DNA of 64,000 nucleotides from Xiphydria camelus (taxonomy: Eukaryota; Arthropoda; Insecta; Hymenoptera; Xiphydriidae): contig OY783196.1 in assembly GCA_963678675.1 (NCBI GenBank), positions 15,556,138-15,620,137 on the forward strand. The letters are read 5' to 3'. The notes under the pieces are model-generated. The model was not told the DNA's origin. It did no database searches and saw nothing but the letters and a program-made list of their open reading frames with translations. Shown here piece by piece: positions 21,687 through 33,568 of the stretch (its first letter is position 1; each line of letters starts with the position of its first letter). The translations under genes and the position numbers were made by a program.

Positions 21687-22429
21687 AGTATCGATCATAA
21701 ATAACTCGCCGACTATAATTAATCGCGTCATCGGCGAAGCTGTTTATGGGGATCGTGTAGTGATCCCGCACGCTGGAGAAACGGAAGAGGGAAAGAACAC
21801 ACGATTCGAAGAAAGATTTTAAGCGGCAATGTTAATGTAGATTTAAAAGGGAAGATTAAATATGAAAGTACGTTACACGAATTTATGATGATACTCAGAA
21901 AAACGTTCTATGGTTGATTTATTTCTAAACGGTGCACACTGCTCTCTATATTTCTTGCATAAATTTTTCATTGAATGCCACATTATACGAGCCGCACAGG
22001 GTTCACATGGCAGATCGGACGGCGTATCGCATTTCTCATTTTACAAAACAGTACTCTCTCATCACATGTGTATATTCTTTCTAGATTGAAAAGAAAGGCA
22101 GCGAAAAATTGACGGCAATCGTGCATAAGTAGGAATTTTTTACTGAATTCGTCGGATCAATTATTTCTAGTTTTCTGATGACCAACTTCGACGAAGACGA
22201 TGTGATGAATGTGACGATCACAGAACGAACGATGATGAAGCGAGCAAGGTAACCCCCCACCCACCCATTCATAAAGTAATTGCGTCGCAGTATTTATATG
22301 GTGGTTCAGGCTGTATTGAAAAATATAGAAAAACTTTGTTGACGGTTCCATTTTTAAACGTCAACACTCATTTCGTTTGGACGCTCAACTGGTTCTGACC
22401 GCATGTATCCGGATACAAGCCGATGTATC
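21687..22429. repeat. Direct repeat (also 22919-22952) and unassigned sequence
   Basis: ATCGATCATAAATAACTCGC and the following bases at 21690-21720 are repeated in direct orientation at about 22923-22953. The intervening ~1.2 kb may be an insertion or tandem remnant. No gene recognised in 21721-22429. Confidence 0.5.
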
Positions 22430-22745
22430 CAACAGTATGTGGCCAATAGCCGTCATCGTGTTGGCAACACTCAAGTTTATGTTGCCAACAGAGATGTTGC
22501 CAACAGCCATAAATGTGTTGCCAACATATTGCCAACATTTTGTATCCCGGTATAGACGTACCTTTAGGTGTGTAAAGGTACGTACAAACCGGCCAACAAA
22601 GTGTTGGCAACATGTTGGCAACTCGTCGATATCGGTGTTGGCAACATGTTGGCAACTCGTCGATGGATACTCGTGGACAGCGTAGCAGTACAGACCAGCC
22701 AACAAATATTGGCAACATGTTGGCAACACGTTCATCCCCACGTGT
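22430..22745. repeat. Dense GTTGGCAACA motif array
   Basis: About a dozen copies of TTGGCAAC, in both orientations (GTTGGCAACATGTTGGCAAC and GTTGCCAACAGAGATGTTGC), fall in ~315 bp. They are mixed with pairs such as ACGTACCTTTAGGTG and TGTAAAGGTACGT. The clustering resembles subterminal transposase-binding arrays of DNA transposons. Open frames crossing it on both strands are repeats of the motif, not proteins. A related piece (TATCCAGATACGAGTTGATG) is at about 25625. Confidence 0.65.
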
Positions 22746-23212
22746 ATCCCGTCGACTAGCAACAGCGGGCGGCATGACATCAAAGAAAATTGTCGCCTGT
22801 GTGTTGCTGGTATCCGTGTTTCCCATTTAAAATGGGAAAAGTTGACAACATCCACGCAACATCCACGCAAGAGGGACGGAATTTCAGAAGGTCAATTCAT
22901 ACCTCTTTTAATACTTTTAATAGCATCGATCATAAATAACTCGCCGACTATAATATAATTTTTATTGGATTCCTCGCCTGCTCAGCTACTCCCGCCGTCG
23001 CCAACACTACGCAAATTTCTTGACAGGATCGTCGCCGCGGCGACGGTAAATTTTCAGAACCACGCACGAAAGTGGTTAGGGCGCCCGCAGACACGGCCAC
23101 CGGTGGCCGCGACGAATGGTTCGTACCGATCACTGCAGTCGCTGCAAGCAGTTGCCACCAGATGCTTTGTTTCAGCTAACTTCGGTGCAGTCCACGTACA
23201 CCCGAGAGCATG
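22746..23212. other. Unassigned sequence, GC-richer
   Basis: Contains the second direct-repeat copy (22919-22952). No gene or terminal repeat identified. Confidence 0.35.
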
Positions 23213-23393
23213 GAATCTGTCGCTGGTGACTTTCTTTAACGTTATTTTTAAACGTACTAACCAATGAACAATTAATCCTCATGCCCTCGTTATCTACGGT
23301 GGCGTCTACTCTCGTTAATGAATGCATGAGGATTATTAATCATTGGTTAGTACGTTTAGAAATAACAATTAAATAGTCACCAGCGACAGATTT
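23213..23393. mobile_element. Short hairpin MITE
   Basis: GAATCTGTCGCTGGTGAC at 23213 pairs with GTCACCAGCGACAGATTTC at about 23375-23393. The inner arms AAACGTACTAACCAATGA and TCATTGGTTAGTACGTTT also pair, around a ~50-bp loop. Confidence 0.78.
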
Positions 23394-24879
23394 CGTGTCC
23401 CCGCGTGTATATTCGATCATACTAGAAAAAGATTATACACATTTCTCATATTATGAGAAATGTGTGAATTACCTGGAGCAACTGCATGTGGTACTACCAC
23501 TTTGTTGGTTGGTCTGCCTCTTTTTTCCTTGTTCATATTTATCTCCTACGTATTTCCCTTCCTTTTCCGCCACCGGTCTAAAGCTTACCTACCTTACCGT
23601 CTCTGACTCTCGCTTATCTTCCTCCTCACCGCTTCACTTAACCTCACTTTTGACTTTTCCTGGCTTTTCCTAATTTCCTATCGTTACCCTCCCTTTCCCA
23701 ACAAACCCTTATAATCTATCCTTTAACTCTTTCTCTCAGCTTTCTATCTATACCCTATACTACTCTTGCACTCTCTGTTGATTGCACTTATTACAATTTT
23801 TCGCCTCACAACTTCCAACACACGTTCTCACCATTCAACCTCCTGCAACCAAGTCCTGATTTACTATAATAATCTGTGCTTCTTAATAAACAGTTATAGT
23901 TTATAACTCGCTCAACATACTCTGAAAACTCGAAATCAAATAATTTATTGATTTAATAATTGAACAAATTACAATTCTTGTGAATTTATTCACAAATAAA
24001 ATTTCAAGTCTCTACCTATATGCAGACCGAAATTTTTCTAATTGTAAGTCCCTAAATGTATTCCGTTGCTGCTTACAGAGCTCTTCCACGAGTACTGCAA
24101 AATATGCAACAGGCATTACTAGATAATGGGCTAGATGTTTAACAATATACAATGTGGAAATATTTGAGATTGCTGAAAAACAAAATTGTATAGCTGCAGA
24201 GTATGGAAAAGTTTTACAGACATCTTCATCTGCAATACAATACATTGACATGGCTGATAATCAGATGAAATATGGAATCGTAGAACATTATTTAAAACTA
24301 ATCAATAATCGGTGTAGGTAGACATAATAATTGCAATTGTGAGTATTCACATTTGGTAATTATTCGAGAAATCATTTGCGATGGCATGTTTGAAGTTGAC
24401 GGAAATCAGTATCGATTTATATCGAAGGGATTTATGTACAAATGTCATACAATAAATAATATAAAAGTTATTCCGATAAATCTAATACAAGCTCCATGTC
24501 TTCAAATTACGATCAATGGCCCCAGTCATATGTATCAATGCCAACTAATGATAAAGAATTAGAATAAATTGTAATTCATTGTAATTTTTTTCATTAAAAA
24601 TATAAAATTTTAGTTCATGTATATCTGTGGCTGTTTATTTTGTATTACTGTCTACCACAAATATTTCGGTAATTAATGTACCTATAGCTAATGAGCATAC
24701 CAGTCGAAAATTTGTTAAGTCCATCGAGCGCAACAGTCGAAAATTTTCTAAGTCCTCTATAAGTGGAGGGGACAATTTCAGGACTTTAAGATCTTTTTCA
24801 ACGCTAAGTCAGGCCTTTTAGTGCTATTTCATGGCTACGTTTTGAGAGAGGTGGGGATATTCAGAGGTAGCATGGCTAT
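23394..24879. other. Unassigned sequence
   Basis: A pyrimidine-rich stretch (23510-23880) is followed by AT-rich DNA. Open frames of 60-90 codons on both strands show no family resemblance. Confidence 0.35.
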
Positions 24880-24985
24880 TTCAGTGATCTTTCAGTTCTG
24901 TCAGGGCTTTTTCAGTGCTCTTTCAGTTCTGTCAGGACTTTTTCAGTGCTCTTTCAGTTCTGTCAGGACTTTTTCAGTTCTCGGA
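24880..24985. repeat. 31-bp tandem repeat, ~3 copies
   Basis: Units of the form TTTTTCAGTGCTCTTTCAGT followed by TCTGTCAGGAC repeat with single-base changes. No coding role seen. Confidence 0.75.
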
Positions 24986-25941
24986 TTTCGACTCGGGACG
25001 GCCCGGCAGGGACCCTCGCGGACGGGGTTCATCGCTTCCGATCCTTTACGTCAAAGGACGGGACGGTCATAATAAAGACTAGAGTCTGTGTTCCGTCGCA
25101 CACCTTTTCCGGAAAAGGTTAATTAACGGACGGATCGAAATAAGCGGTTTCCCGCAATACCTATTCTGATAAACAATATTCCGTCTTTGCGCGACAGACT
25201 ACGCGGCTACGCGGATGAATAAAATTACACCAATTTGTAAGGGAAGACAAACAATGCATTAACTTTGCTTGCGAGCTGTTTCGGTCGCTCGGAGGTTTTC
25301 GAACGTACTGGTCGTTCTTGGACCCCGTGGTAATGAGGAACTTTCCCGGATCTAATTTATGGCTCAAAGGACCCCAGGAGTGTCGAATTTCTCCCTCACA
25401 CCGGTCTACGGCCGAAATGCGAAGAGCATTTTGGCGAATATACGACAGACAATTTATTAATAATTTATTAATCCATAGTGGTCACACGGGGTCCAGTGGA
25501 CCCCATGCTAATAAAATATACATTTTTCTCATAAAAATAGTTTTTTCACTTTATTTTACACGTTCAAAACCGACCTATTTGATTGTACGAGTTTCATGAA
25601 AATTAATATCTTGAAACTGTATGTATCCAGATACGAGTTGATGTTGGCAACATACAATCCGTTCCTCTCTATAGGTACACGCCATCGTAGCACATTGTAT
25701 ATCGGTTGGTGCTATCGGATCCAAGATGGTTCCCTAAAATTCGGTGACAATACCGATAGCCCGGACACGAACCAAATAGCCAGGACACGAACCAAATAGA
25801 CGTTTCAGTCCGAAAAATATCGGTCATCTCAATAGTGGTGAATGTGACAGATGCTCTGACAGATAGTTTGTGATAATCGTTTGTATTTTTTTCGAATAAT
25901 CAAGATAGTGAACGGAAGCAGTGCCATTTTTTTCTGGTTCC
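24986..25941. other. Unassigned; AATAAAGACT near 25070
   Basis: A polyadenylation-type AATAAA at about 25070 in GC-richer sequence hints at an LTR or 3' UTR, but no partner or target duplication was found. 25616-25650 resembles the start of the GTTGGCAACA region at 22.4 kb. Confidence 0.3.
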
Positions 25942-27028
25942 TACTGAAAAAACGGCCAGAGACGTACAGAAACGTACAGCGGAGTCTGTGCGTTACTGTA
26001 CGTCTAAGAAACAGCAACGCACACAGGTGATCGTTTCTGTACGTTATTTTGTACAGATGTGTCCGTATGTGATCGTTTCTGAGTGTACAATCTCCACTAT
26101 TTTCTAGCGCAATTGCTTAACATTGGAAACTTCACTGCAGTAGCTTTACTACAAAAACTTTACGGAAATATTACAGGGATAAATAAAGAATCCGTTCATT
26201 TGAAAAAAAAAGCGCTAACGTGTCTGAACGAAATGTAGCTGTTTGATTTTCCCTGTCAAAAGATTTAGTTTCGCAAAATCAAACAAAGATAAAAAATAAA
26301 TAAATACATTTCTGGGCATATATTTATTGAAAAATTGTGGGTAAAATGTGAACTAGAAGTTTTCTACAATATGTTGTAAATAATCTTGTAGAATCTAAAG
26401 AACCAACTAGACATCATCACTACAACATCATTGTTATGTCATCTTGATGTCAGTTACATCACAATGGAGTCAATTCTAAGTCATATCCCGAGTCGAGTTG
26501 TTAAGCAATACAAATTGTACCGAATTATTCCATAAATAACGAATTATTAATTATCATAATCGCTACAGTTTTGAAAAAGAAAGTATTAAATTATTGTCAA
26601 AAATTTAATGAGAAGAACTTTCGAGAGCAATCACTGTCATGTCCGGTTTCTATATATGACTGAAATCGACCAACATCACTCGAAAAGTCGATAGCTCAAT
26701 TGGTAGAGTGCGAGAGCATTCCCAGTTTCGAAGCAGCTCCTCCCGAAGATCGCAGGTTCAAGTCCGGTAGGGTACGAAAAAAAACTGACACCACTAGGCG
26801 GGTTGGCACGCACGCACGCACGCACACGGGCAGCACATCATCACACGCACGCGGCACCTTCGACCTACCATAGCCCCGCTCACAATAATTTTGAATCCGC
26901 CCCGTGAATTGGGCCTATGCGTCTTCATCTCTGTACGTTTCTGTACGAAAAGAAGCCAAAATCGTACAGAAACATTCACAGCGTGTACGTACAGGTTCCG
27001 TACGTTTCTGACCGTTTTTTCAGCAGGG
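25942..27028. mobile_element. TIR element with CGTACAGAAACG subterminal motifs
   Basis: CTACTGAAAAAACGGCCAGA at the left pairs with the complement of CTGCTGAAAAAACGGTCAGA at the right. Several CGTACAGAAAC or GTTTCTGTACG copies flank both ends (25960-26100 and 26925-27015). The inside includes a relic of the tRNA-like family (26530-26810). No transposase; superfamily unknown. Confidence 0.65.
26686..26775 (+). other. tRNA-like segment (diverged copy)
   Basis: The A-box-like TAGCTCAATTGGTAGAG is the best in the window, and the B-box-like GCAGGTTCAAGTCC is intact. The flanks (CTGTCATGTCCG, CGACCAACATC) match the segments at 14.6 and 54.7 kb. The middle is expanded relative to a normal tRNA and the acceptor ends pair badly, so it is not a functional tRNA. 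Confidence 0.5.
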
Positions 27029-27187
27029 TTGTGCATAAAGAGCAGGAAAGGAGACATCAGTATCTCACAAGAAGTGCCATCAGATAAGTTACTTCCTAAC
27101 TGACCCTCTTAACCTCATTTTGATCACTTATAAAGAACAAATATCTTTGTGGTTATTCTATTTTTTGTTTTCGGCGTCATGCGAGAA

Positions 27188-27598
27188 GGAGGAGCATCAG
27201 TGAAATGAAAATGAACCAATTACTAAGATATTTTTCTTATAATCTTCACTTCATCAGAACGCTACTGTCAAAATTTGAAATAAATTCATTTAACCATTTT
27301 TTTAAATTCATGTTTTAAAAGTCACTGATTAACATGGAACCTTATGGGCCGATGATTTGATAGTAATAATATTGGCTCTTAAAATGGAAGAAATGGTAAA
27401 AAGAAAACGTTTCATTGTGCATGTAGTTATAAACTTCTATCCTGCACAGTTTAAACCAATTTCACTTAGTAGTTTTTAAGTAATTTAGTTAAAAGTTTCG
27501 AGAAAACGGAATTTTGGGACGAATAGGGGAAAACGTGGCAATAGCGCGTGACATCAGAGGAGAGGTCAGACATTGTGCTACGATTCAAACCCGAGACT
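27188..27598. repeat. Right ~410-bp inverted arm (pairs with 17171-17579)
   Basis: Reverse complement of the 17.2 kb arm. It includes GGAACCTTATGGGCCGATGA and ends CGAGACTAA exactly where the next element begins. Confidence 0.75.
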
Positions 27599-28807
27599 AA
27601 GGGCCGATTCCACCAACTTTGATTAAATGCTTGATTACCTAATCACGATTATATTTACTCGGCGTTCTAATCATGATTAACTGCACAATTCGTTCCATAA
27701 TGAATTTTTAACTTCCGATTATCTAATCACATACCATCTTCGCAATAAGTTTTGGTTTTGTTGTAATAGTGATTCTGATTGGTTCACCAACGGAACTTGT
27801 AATGGAGTAGGAGGATTACCTGACGTGATTAAGGCTAAATGTACCGTCTTTGGTTCAAAATTTTGCCACCACGTGGCAGCACCAAAATGAGCGAATTTTA
27901 CTTGACAATTTTCTCCCCAACGAACGGTTCATTTTTTAATCTGTAAACGGATTCTTGACTGTTTTCAATGTAGAATTTAATGAAATTGGTTATTAAAATT
28001 TTAAGTTGAAAAATTTTACAAAAAAATGCTTAAAAACGCCAAAACTGTACTTTTGTAAAAAGAATAGGGTTATAGAGACAAACAAGAAGTCTAACTGATA
28101 ATTGCTGTGGATTCGAATTTTGATTCTACCCAAAAACGTGATCGTAATCAGTAATTTCTGTATTCAACCGAGCGCTGGCGTGGCGAGCGAAGATAGCGAG
28201 GCGGGGCGGGGCGAGCTTGCTTTCCACGCTCTCGCGGTCTGCCTTCCTGAACGTGTCTCGGCAAGAGTGTATGTAGTAGGTGCCGGCTTGAGAAAGAGCG
28301 CAAAGCATGAGACAGAGCGTGGCTACAGAGTGGGACAGTTTCAGGATAAATAAAACGGTGTAGTCTCGCTCTACTAATAGTCTAGTCGGGTTGTTTCATT
28401 GATTTCTTGATATGAAAATTGTACTGAATAATTTGTTGAAAATTTATTTTTTAGTCATATTTATCCAAATACAATTATCTGCGGTCCGAGTTTAATTGGG
28501 GAATATGACGTCGTAGTTCGACATAAAGAAGTTTAATTTTTTCTATAATAAAATATTTATTATTATTATATTAGATTTATAACTTACTAGCAGCCCGTCC
28601 CTGCTTCGCAAGGGTAGATTGTGGATTGATTTTGGTCGTCATTTAATGAATTTTTAGCAGATATCTGTACTCATAGGTAGGGAGCCATGCTACGCTAAAA
28701 AAAATACATGTATTTAATTTAAATTGGAAAGTATATTTCTTTTATTAATTTATCTTAAGGCCAGCGGATAGACAATGTTTTTTATTTTTTTATTTGGAGT
28801 AAAACGT

Positions 28808-29132
28808 GTAAATTTTTCGGTGTGCCAACTCTGGAGCAAGCCACATACAATTGGTCGTGTGAAAAACATGAATTTTCCAAATTTAAGCCAGCAATAGTCA
28901 ACGTTTGACCTTATGCTTTGTTGATGGTAATAGCAAAAGCAAGGCGCAAAGGGAACTGCAGCCGCTTGAATTCGAATGTTAAATCGTTGGAAATCATAGG
29001 TATGCGTAAATGAGGACGTCTTCGCTTTTGAATTTGCCAGTGATGATTGTTACCTCGATTAAATTTGGTTGGCACTAAGGGATTTTTCGTGTAACTGATT
29101 TGGAATATTATGTCAGATGTAAGAGATTCCAA
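28808..29132 (-). pseudogene. Helitron Pif1-type helicase C-terminal remnant, copy 1
   Basis: On the minus strand: MISNDLTFEFKRLQFPLRLA, AITINKA, a stop, GQTLTIAGLNLENSCF, SHDQLYVACSRVGTPKNLHV. This is the conserved C-terminal end of the Helitron Rep/helicase (NKAQGQ and YVACSRV motifs). The Q after NKA is a TAA stop, and the same stop is present in copy 2. The Rep domain and the rest of the helicase are absent. Confidence 0.85.
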
Positions 29133-30073
29133 ATGAAGGTCATGGTCAAGGTCAAATACAATATTACCATTGTACAGCCACTAAAAAATCCTAAATCCTA
29201 CTATCAAAAAGAATTTGTATAGGGCCCATAGCTTTCATGGTACGAAGCCGAACTGTACTTGACCTCAATTTGACCTCCGCTGACCATAAAGGTCACATGG
29301 AAATAATGGTCAAGGACATATTTGAACGTGAAATTTCCCGCTCTTTTCATTTTCGGTATATAAAATAGAGGTTCGGATTTTAAAAAATCAATTTTACCTA
29401 GAAGGTCATTGTCAATGTCAAATACAATATAACTATTGGGTAGCCAGGGAAAAATCCGAAAAGTTTTACATCAAACGTTTTTCTCTAAAATGATTTCCCG
29501 CTGAGATAATCAGCTGTACCTGGACTTTTTAAACACCCTGTATAAGATTTACTAACTCAGAAACCTTCGCGGGCATGCGTCCAACCATTCCCCAAAGTTT
29601 CATCGCAATCGGATGAACGGTTTAGGAAGGCATAATAATCATCCGTACCGGTACTTTTTGAACACTCTGTATAAGATTTACTAACTCAAACCTTTGCGGA
29701 TATGCGTCCAACTGTTCCCCAAATTTTCATCGCAATCGGATGAACGGTTTAGGAAGGCATACTAATCATCCGTACCGGTACTTTTTGAACACCCTGTATA
29801 AGATTTACTAACTCAGGGCCGGTTTTACCAACACGGTATAAACGCGGTATAGCGCTATACTGAGAATAACCAGTACGCAAGCGTTTTACCACGATGGTAT
29901 AAGTCTGGAATAGGATAAACTGTGGAATAAATGCAGGAATAGCTTATCCGGCAGTTTGAGCGCTGGATAAGCTAGCTATCCTCGGTATAACCTAACTTTT
30001 TGTTTGCGTCCTTATTCTTCCGTGACAGAATCAGAACCGTGACAGAATCATAATAATTGTTATTAGTTGTGAA

Positions 30074-31243
30074 ATGGAGTTGATTGATGTGCCAGTTTTC
30101 GAATCATCATCTGATGATGAAATTGACGGATTACAAAGAATAAGGAATCCGAGGAAAATACGTGCCCGGTAAGTAAATAAAGGATACCTATACCTACTAA
30201 TTTATAGGTTATAAATATATTTTGTATATTATCTAATACAAAACTATTCCAGGATTGACTATTTCGAAGAATACAATGATGTCGAATTCTTCACTCGATT
30301 TCGTTTGACAAAACAAACCTGTCAAACATTGTTGGGAGAAATAGGAAATCGCATTGCTCCAAACTCGCAAAAGAATGCAGCAATTCAGCCATCCACGAAA
30401 TTATTATTAACTTTAAGATTTCTTGCTGCGGGTTCAATGCTAATTACAGTAGGTGATTTTGTCGGAATTAGCAAGGCTTCAGCTTGTATCGCTGTGAAAC
30501 AAGTGAGCGTAGCAATAGCCAGTCTAGCGAATCGATATATTAAAATGCCAACATTACCGGAAGAGAGACAGGCAATTCAAGAAAGTTTCTATAACATTGC
30601 CAGTTTTCCATGTGTAATTGGAGCAATTGATTGTACACATATTAGGCTACAATCACCTGGAGGTGATACAGCAGAATATTACAGAAACAGAAAAGGCTTT
30701 TTCTCATGGAATGTACAGGTCGTTTGCGATGCCAAATTGCGTATACGAGATATTGTAGCAAGGTGGCCAGGAAGTACGCACGATCAACATATTTTCAGTA
30801 ATAGTGCTCTAAAAGCAAGATTTGAAACTGGTGAAATGGGTGATTCAGTTTTACTGGGAGACAGTGGTTATGCGAACACTAATTACTTGTTGGTTCCTCT
30901 TTCAGAGATAAATCCAAATCAACCTGAACAGAATTTGTACAACGAGAGTCACATACGTACAAGAAATGTGGTTGAACGCTGTTTTGGTGTATGGAAAAGA
31001 AGATTCCCCATATTATCTTTAGGGATGCGTGTCTCACTGGAAACGTCGAAAACTATTATTGTAGCTGCTGCTGTTCTACACAATTTAGCAATTGAAGAAC
31101 ATAATGATCTACCACCAAATGAAATTCAAATCAATGATGAAGAAGCTGACCAACTCATAATAGAGCAAGATTTGGTCCATAATAATATTAATAACATACG
31201 AAGAAATGCATTGATACAAAATCACTTTGCAAATTTATTATAG
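30074..31243 (+). CDS. PIF/Harbinger (HARBI1-like) transposase
   Basis: Two exons: 30074-30168, donor CCCG/GTAAGT, acceptor TTCCAG at 30252, then 30253-31243. The junction keeps the frame (CG+G) and gives 361 aa, close to the ~350 aa of HARBI1. The DDE_Tnp_4 nuclease triad is visible: D158 in GAIDCTHIRL, D235 in LLGDSGYA, E273 in RNVVERCFGVWKRRFP. The N-terminus is acidic (FESSSDDEIDG), followed by the helical pre-catalytic region (TKLLLTLRFLAAGS). The enzyme would excise and insert its element, needing the Myb-like partner encoded opposite for nuclear import and end binding, as known for Harbinger. No frameshift or stop. A domesticated HARBI1 is unlikely because element ends and target duplication are intact. 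Confidence 0.93.
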
Positions 31244-31269
31244 GATATTAAATATATATTAAAAATATA

Positions 31270-31472
31270 TTAAAACAAATGAAGAGAGGGGGGGTCAGTT
31301 TTACTTGGGCCAGGATATACACATAAATTTTATTCACATTTCTTGTACGTATGTGACTCGTTGTACAAATTTTGTTCAGGTTGATTTGGATTTATCTCAG
31401 GCAGATAAATTTTATGTGTTTACCCTGGCCCAAGTAAAACTGCCCCCCCCCCTCCCTTAATTTGTTTTAATA
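31270..31472. mobile_element. Hairpin MITE just after the transposase gene
   Basis: TCAGTTTTACTTGGGCCAGG near 31295 pairs with CCTGGCCCAAGTAAAACTG near 31424-31442. The outer arms run into G- and C-homopolymers and ATTAAAACAAAT or ATTTGTTTTAAT. Confidence 0.75.
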
Positions 31473-31488
31473 TATTTTTAATTTTCAA

Positions 31489-32713
31489 AAACTAAATCTG
31501 TTATTTTTCCTATTGATTTTGATCGTATTGTAAAGTAATTATTATATGTCGCCACCTCTGCTAATTCCGACAACGCCTCACACCGCAAGAAGAGCTAGTT
31601 TACAACACCGATTTGATACTGGTAAGCGCTTGATAAACTCGTCTTTTTCCATTCCTTTTTCGCGAACAATCTCTGATAAACACTTTTTATTAATCAAGGT
31701 TTTGCAAAAGTGGACTTGACTATGAAAGGTGGCGCAAGGTGGAGTACGGACAGACTATTCGAAGATACGTTCAAGCCGACGTTAACAGTCATGACAAATG
31801 TCAGGGTCAATAAGGTAAATACAAAATTAAAAACTATATCTGTTATTTTTCCTATTGATTTTGATTGTAATGTTAAAACTTTTAATTAGTAATTATTATA
31901 TGCCGCCACCTTTGACACCTCCGATGACTACGACGACTCCTCACACCGCAAGAAGAGCTAGTTTACAACACCGATTTGATACTGGTAAGCGCTTGATAAA
32001 CTCGTCTTTTTCCATTCCTTTTTCGCGAAAAATCTCTGATAAACACTTTTTATTAATCAAGGTTTTGCAAAAGTGGACTTGACTATGAAAGGTGGCGCAA
32101 AGTGGAGTACGGACAGACTATTCGAAGATACGTTCAAGCCGACGTTAACAGTCATGACAAATGTCAGGGTCAATAAGGTAAATACAAAATTAAAAACTAT
32201 ATCTGTTATTTTTCCTATTGATTTTGATTGTAATGTTAAAACTTTTAATTAGTAATTATTATATGCCGCCACCTCTGACACCTCCGACGACTCCGACGAC
32301 TCCTCACATCGCGAGGAGAGCTAGTTTACAAGACTACAAGTTCGTCGATCGTCATAAACCGCCACTGATCTCCCAGAAATCAAAGGGCGACATACTGAAA
32401 GACATCGACAAAGTCAAATTGAAACCCATCGCAAGGTACGATTAAACAATTTTATCGCGGTAAACTTTTAATTCGCCAGGAACAAAGAGGAGTTTCGCAT
32501 TGTCAGAATGTCGTAGCCGCGAAGAATTGATTTTGTTCACAGTGGGCTTTTAAACGTGTTTTTCAGATGACGCGTGGGAGACCTTTGCGAGCCAAACGCG
32601 AAAATAGCCCTTGCAACGACCTTCAAGAGATCTTACGGAAACGAAATATCGCAATGCAATCACCGGACAGTACAAATTCCACTGCGACGTTGACGCTCGA
32701 CGATTCGTTCTAG
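31489..32713 (+). pseudogene. Triplicated host-like exon block inside the Harbinger
   Basis: Three tandem copies of a ~345-363 bp unit start near 31489, 31831 and 32194. Units 1 and 2 each hold exon A (31536-31621 and 31890-31984; proline/threonine-rich, ending ARRASLQHRFDTG at a GTAAGC donor) and exon B (31699-31814 and 32062-32177; KGGARWSTDRLFEDTF, ending at AAG/GTAAAT). Unit 3 has a longer exon A (32253-32435) reading DYKFVDRHKPPLISQKSKGD then ILKDIDKVKLKPIA, which resembles a WH2 actin-binding motif. A last exon (32567-32713) reads DLQEILRKRNIAMQSPDSTN and a stop. Exon A3 and the last exon are out of phase by one base, so I call it broken. The gene of origin is not recognised; WH2 is a guess. 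Confidence 0.5.
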
Positions 32714-33568
32714 ATTAAGAACTCGATGATGCTTAATTTCTCTGGGTCGCAGCATTCGCGTCGGACGGTGCTCCAAGGAACGGGATTTGTAGTCTTCCTT
32801 TCCACGCGTGAGATTGAATCACGATTATAATTTGATCTGAGTCAGAGCTCTGGAGAATCAAAATTAATAGATCTCTCTTCTTTTTTTATAAATGAGTCTT
32901 TCCCTACTAGGTAATTTCACGCGACACGTTTTGAAACTTAAGATTATAGTTCTTTTTTAATAGGAGGATAGAAGCTCATAGGAACGGCGGGAAAATTTTA
33001 TTTTCTCCCTTCGCTCTTTTGTAATCTCCGAGTAATGTCACCGCGTGATAAATCTTAAGTTGTAGCGATTTAAAAGTTTATATGTAGATTTCAGAATATA
33101 TTTTGTCCGATATGAGATTTTGATGAAATGGTGCAATTTTACGTTGTACTTACTATTATCGACGATCCTTATAGTTTTTGTGAGACTGAATACGTTCTTG
33201 TTGGTGAGATATCGAATGTTTGGACATGTTTCGTACTTGATGCTTTTACTGACGACTCGAAAATAAAAGTTATTGTTACAAAAAGCAAATTTGTGTACAG
33301 CGTTAGTGGGAGAAACGAGAAGCCGGCAATATAACGAGAAGAGAAGGATTTGATATATCTGCTGTGCAGGGATCTACTTGTAATTAGCGTAACAACTTGG
33401 ATTGACTCAATTCATATCACCTATATGTTTCCGAGACAGATGCCGTAAATATCTCGATTTTTAAATTTTTTTCAAAGAGTGTGTTTTGCAAATATACGAC
33501 TCATATAAGGTACCTATAATAAAAACAACACCTCGGTTCATTTCATTTTAATTTTTATTTTTACACGT

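Noticed and set aside
22368..22870. Overlapping open frames of 95-160 codons on both strands
   Set aside because: They are the GTTGGCAACA motif translated in several frames (repetitive ATCWQ/VGNM-type peptides), without domain or splice support.
24012..24251. A 79-codon open frame on minus
   Set aside because: No recognisable domain, no splice or promoter context; expected by chance in AT-rich sequence of this length.
32253..32713. A complete WH2-domain host gene
   Set aside because: The two exons do not join in frame, only a WH2-like stretch is visible, and the block lies within an intact transposon. Kept as a fragment only.
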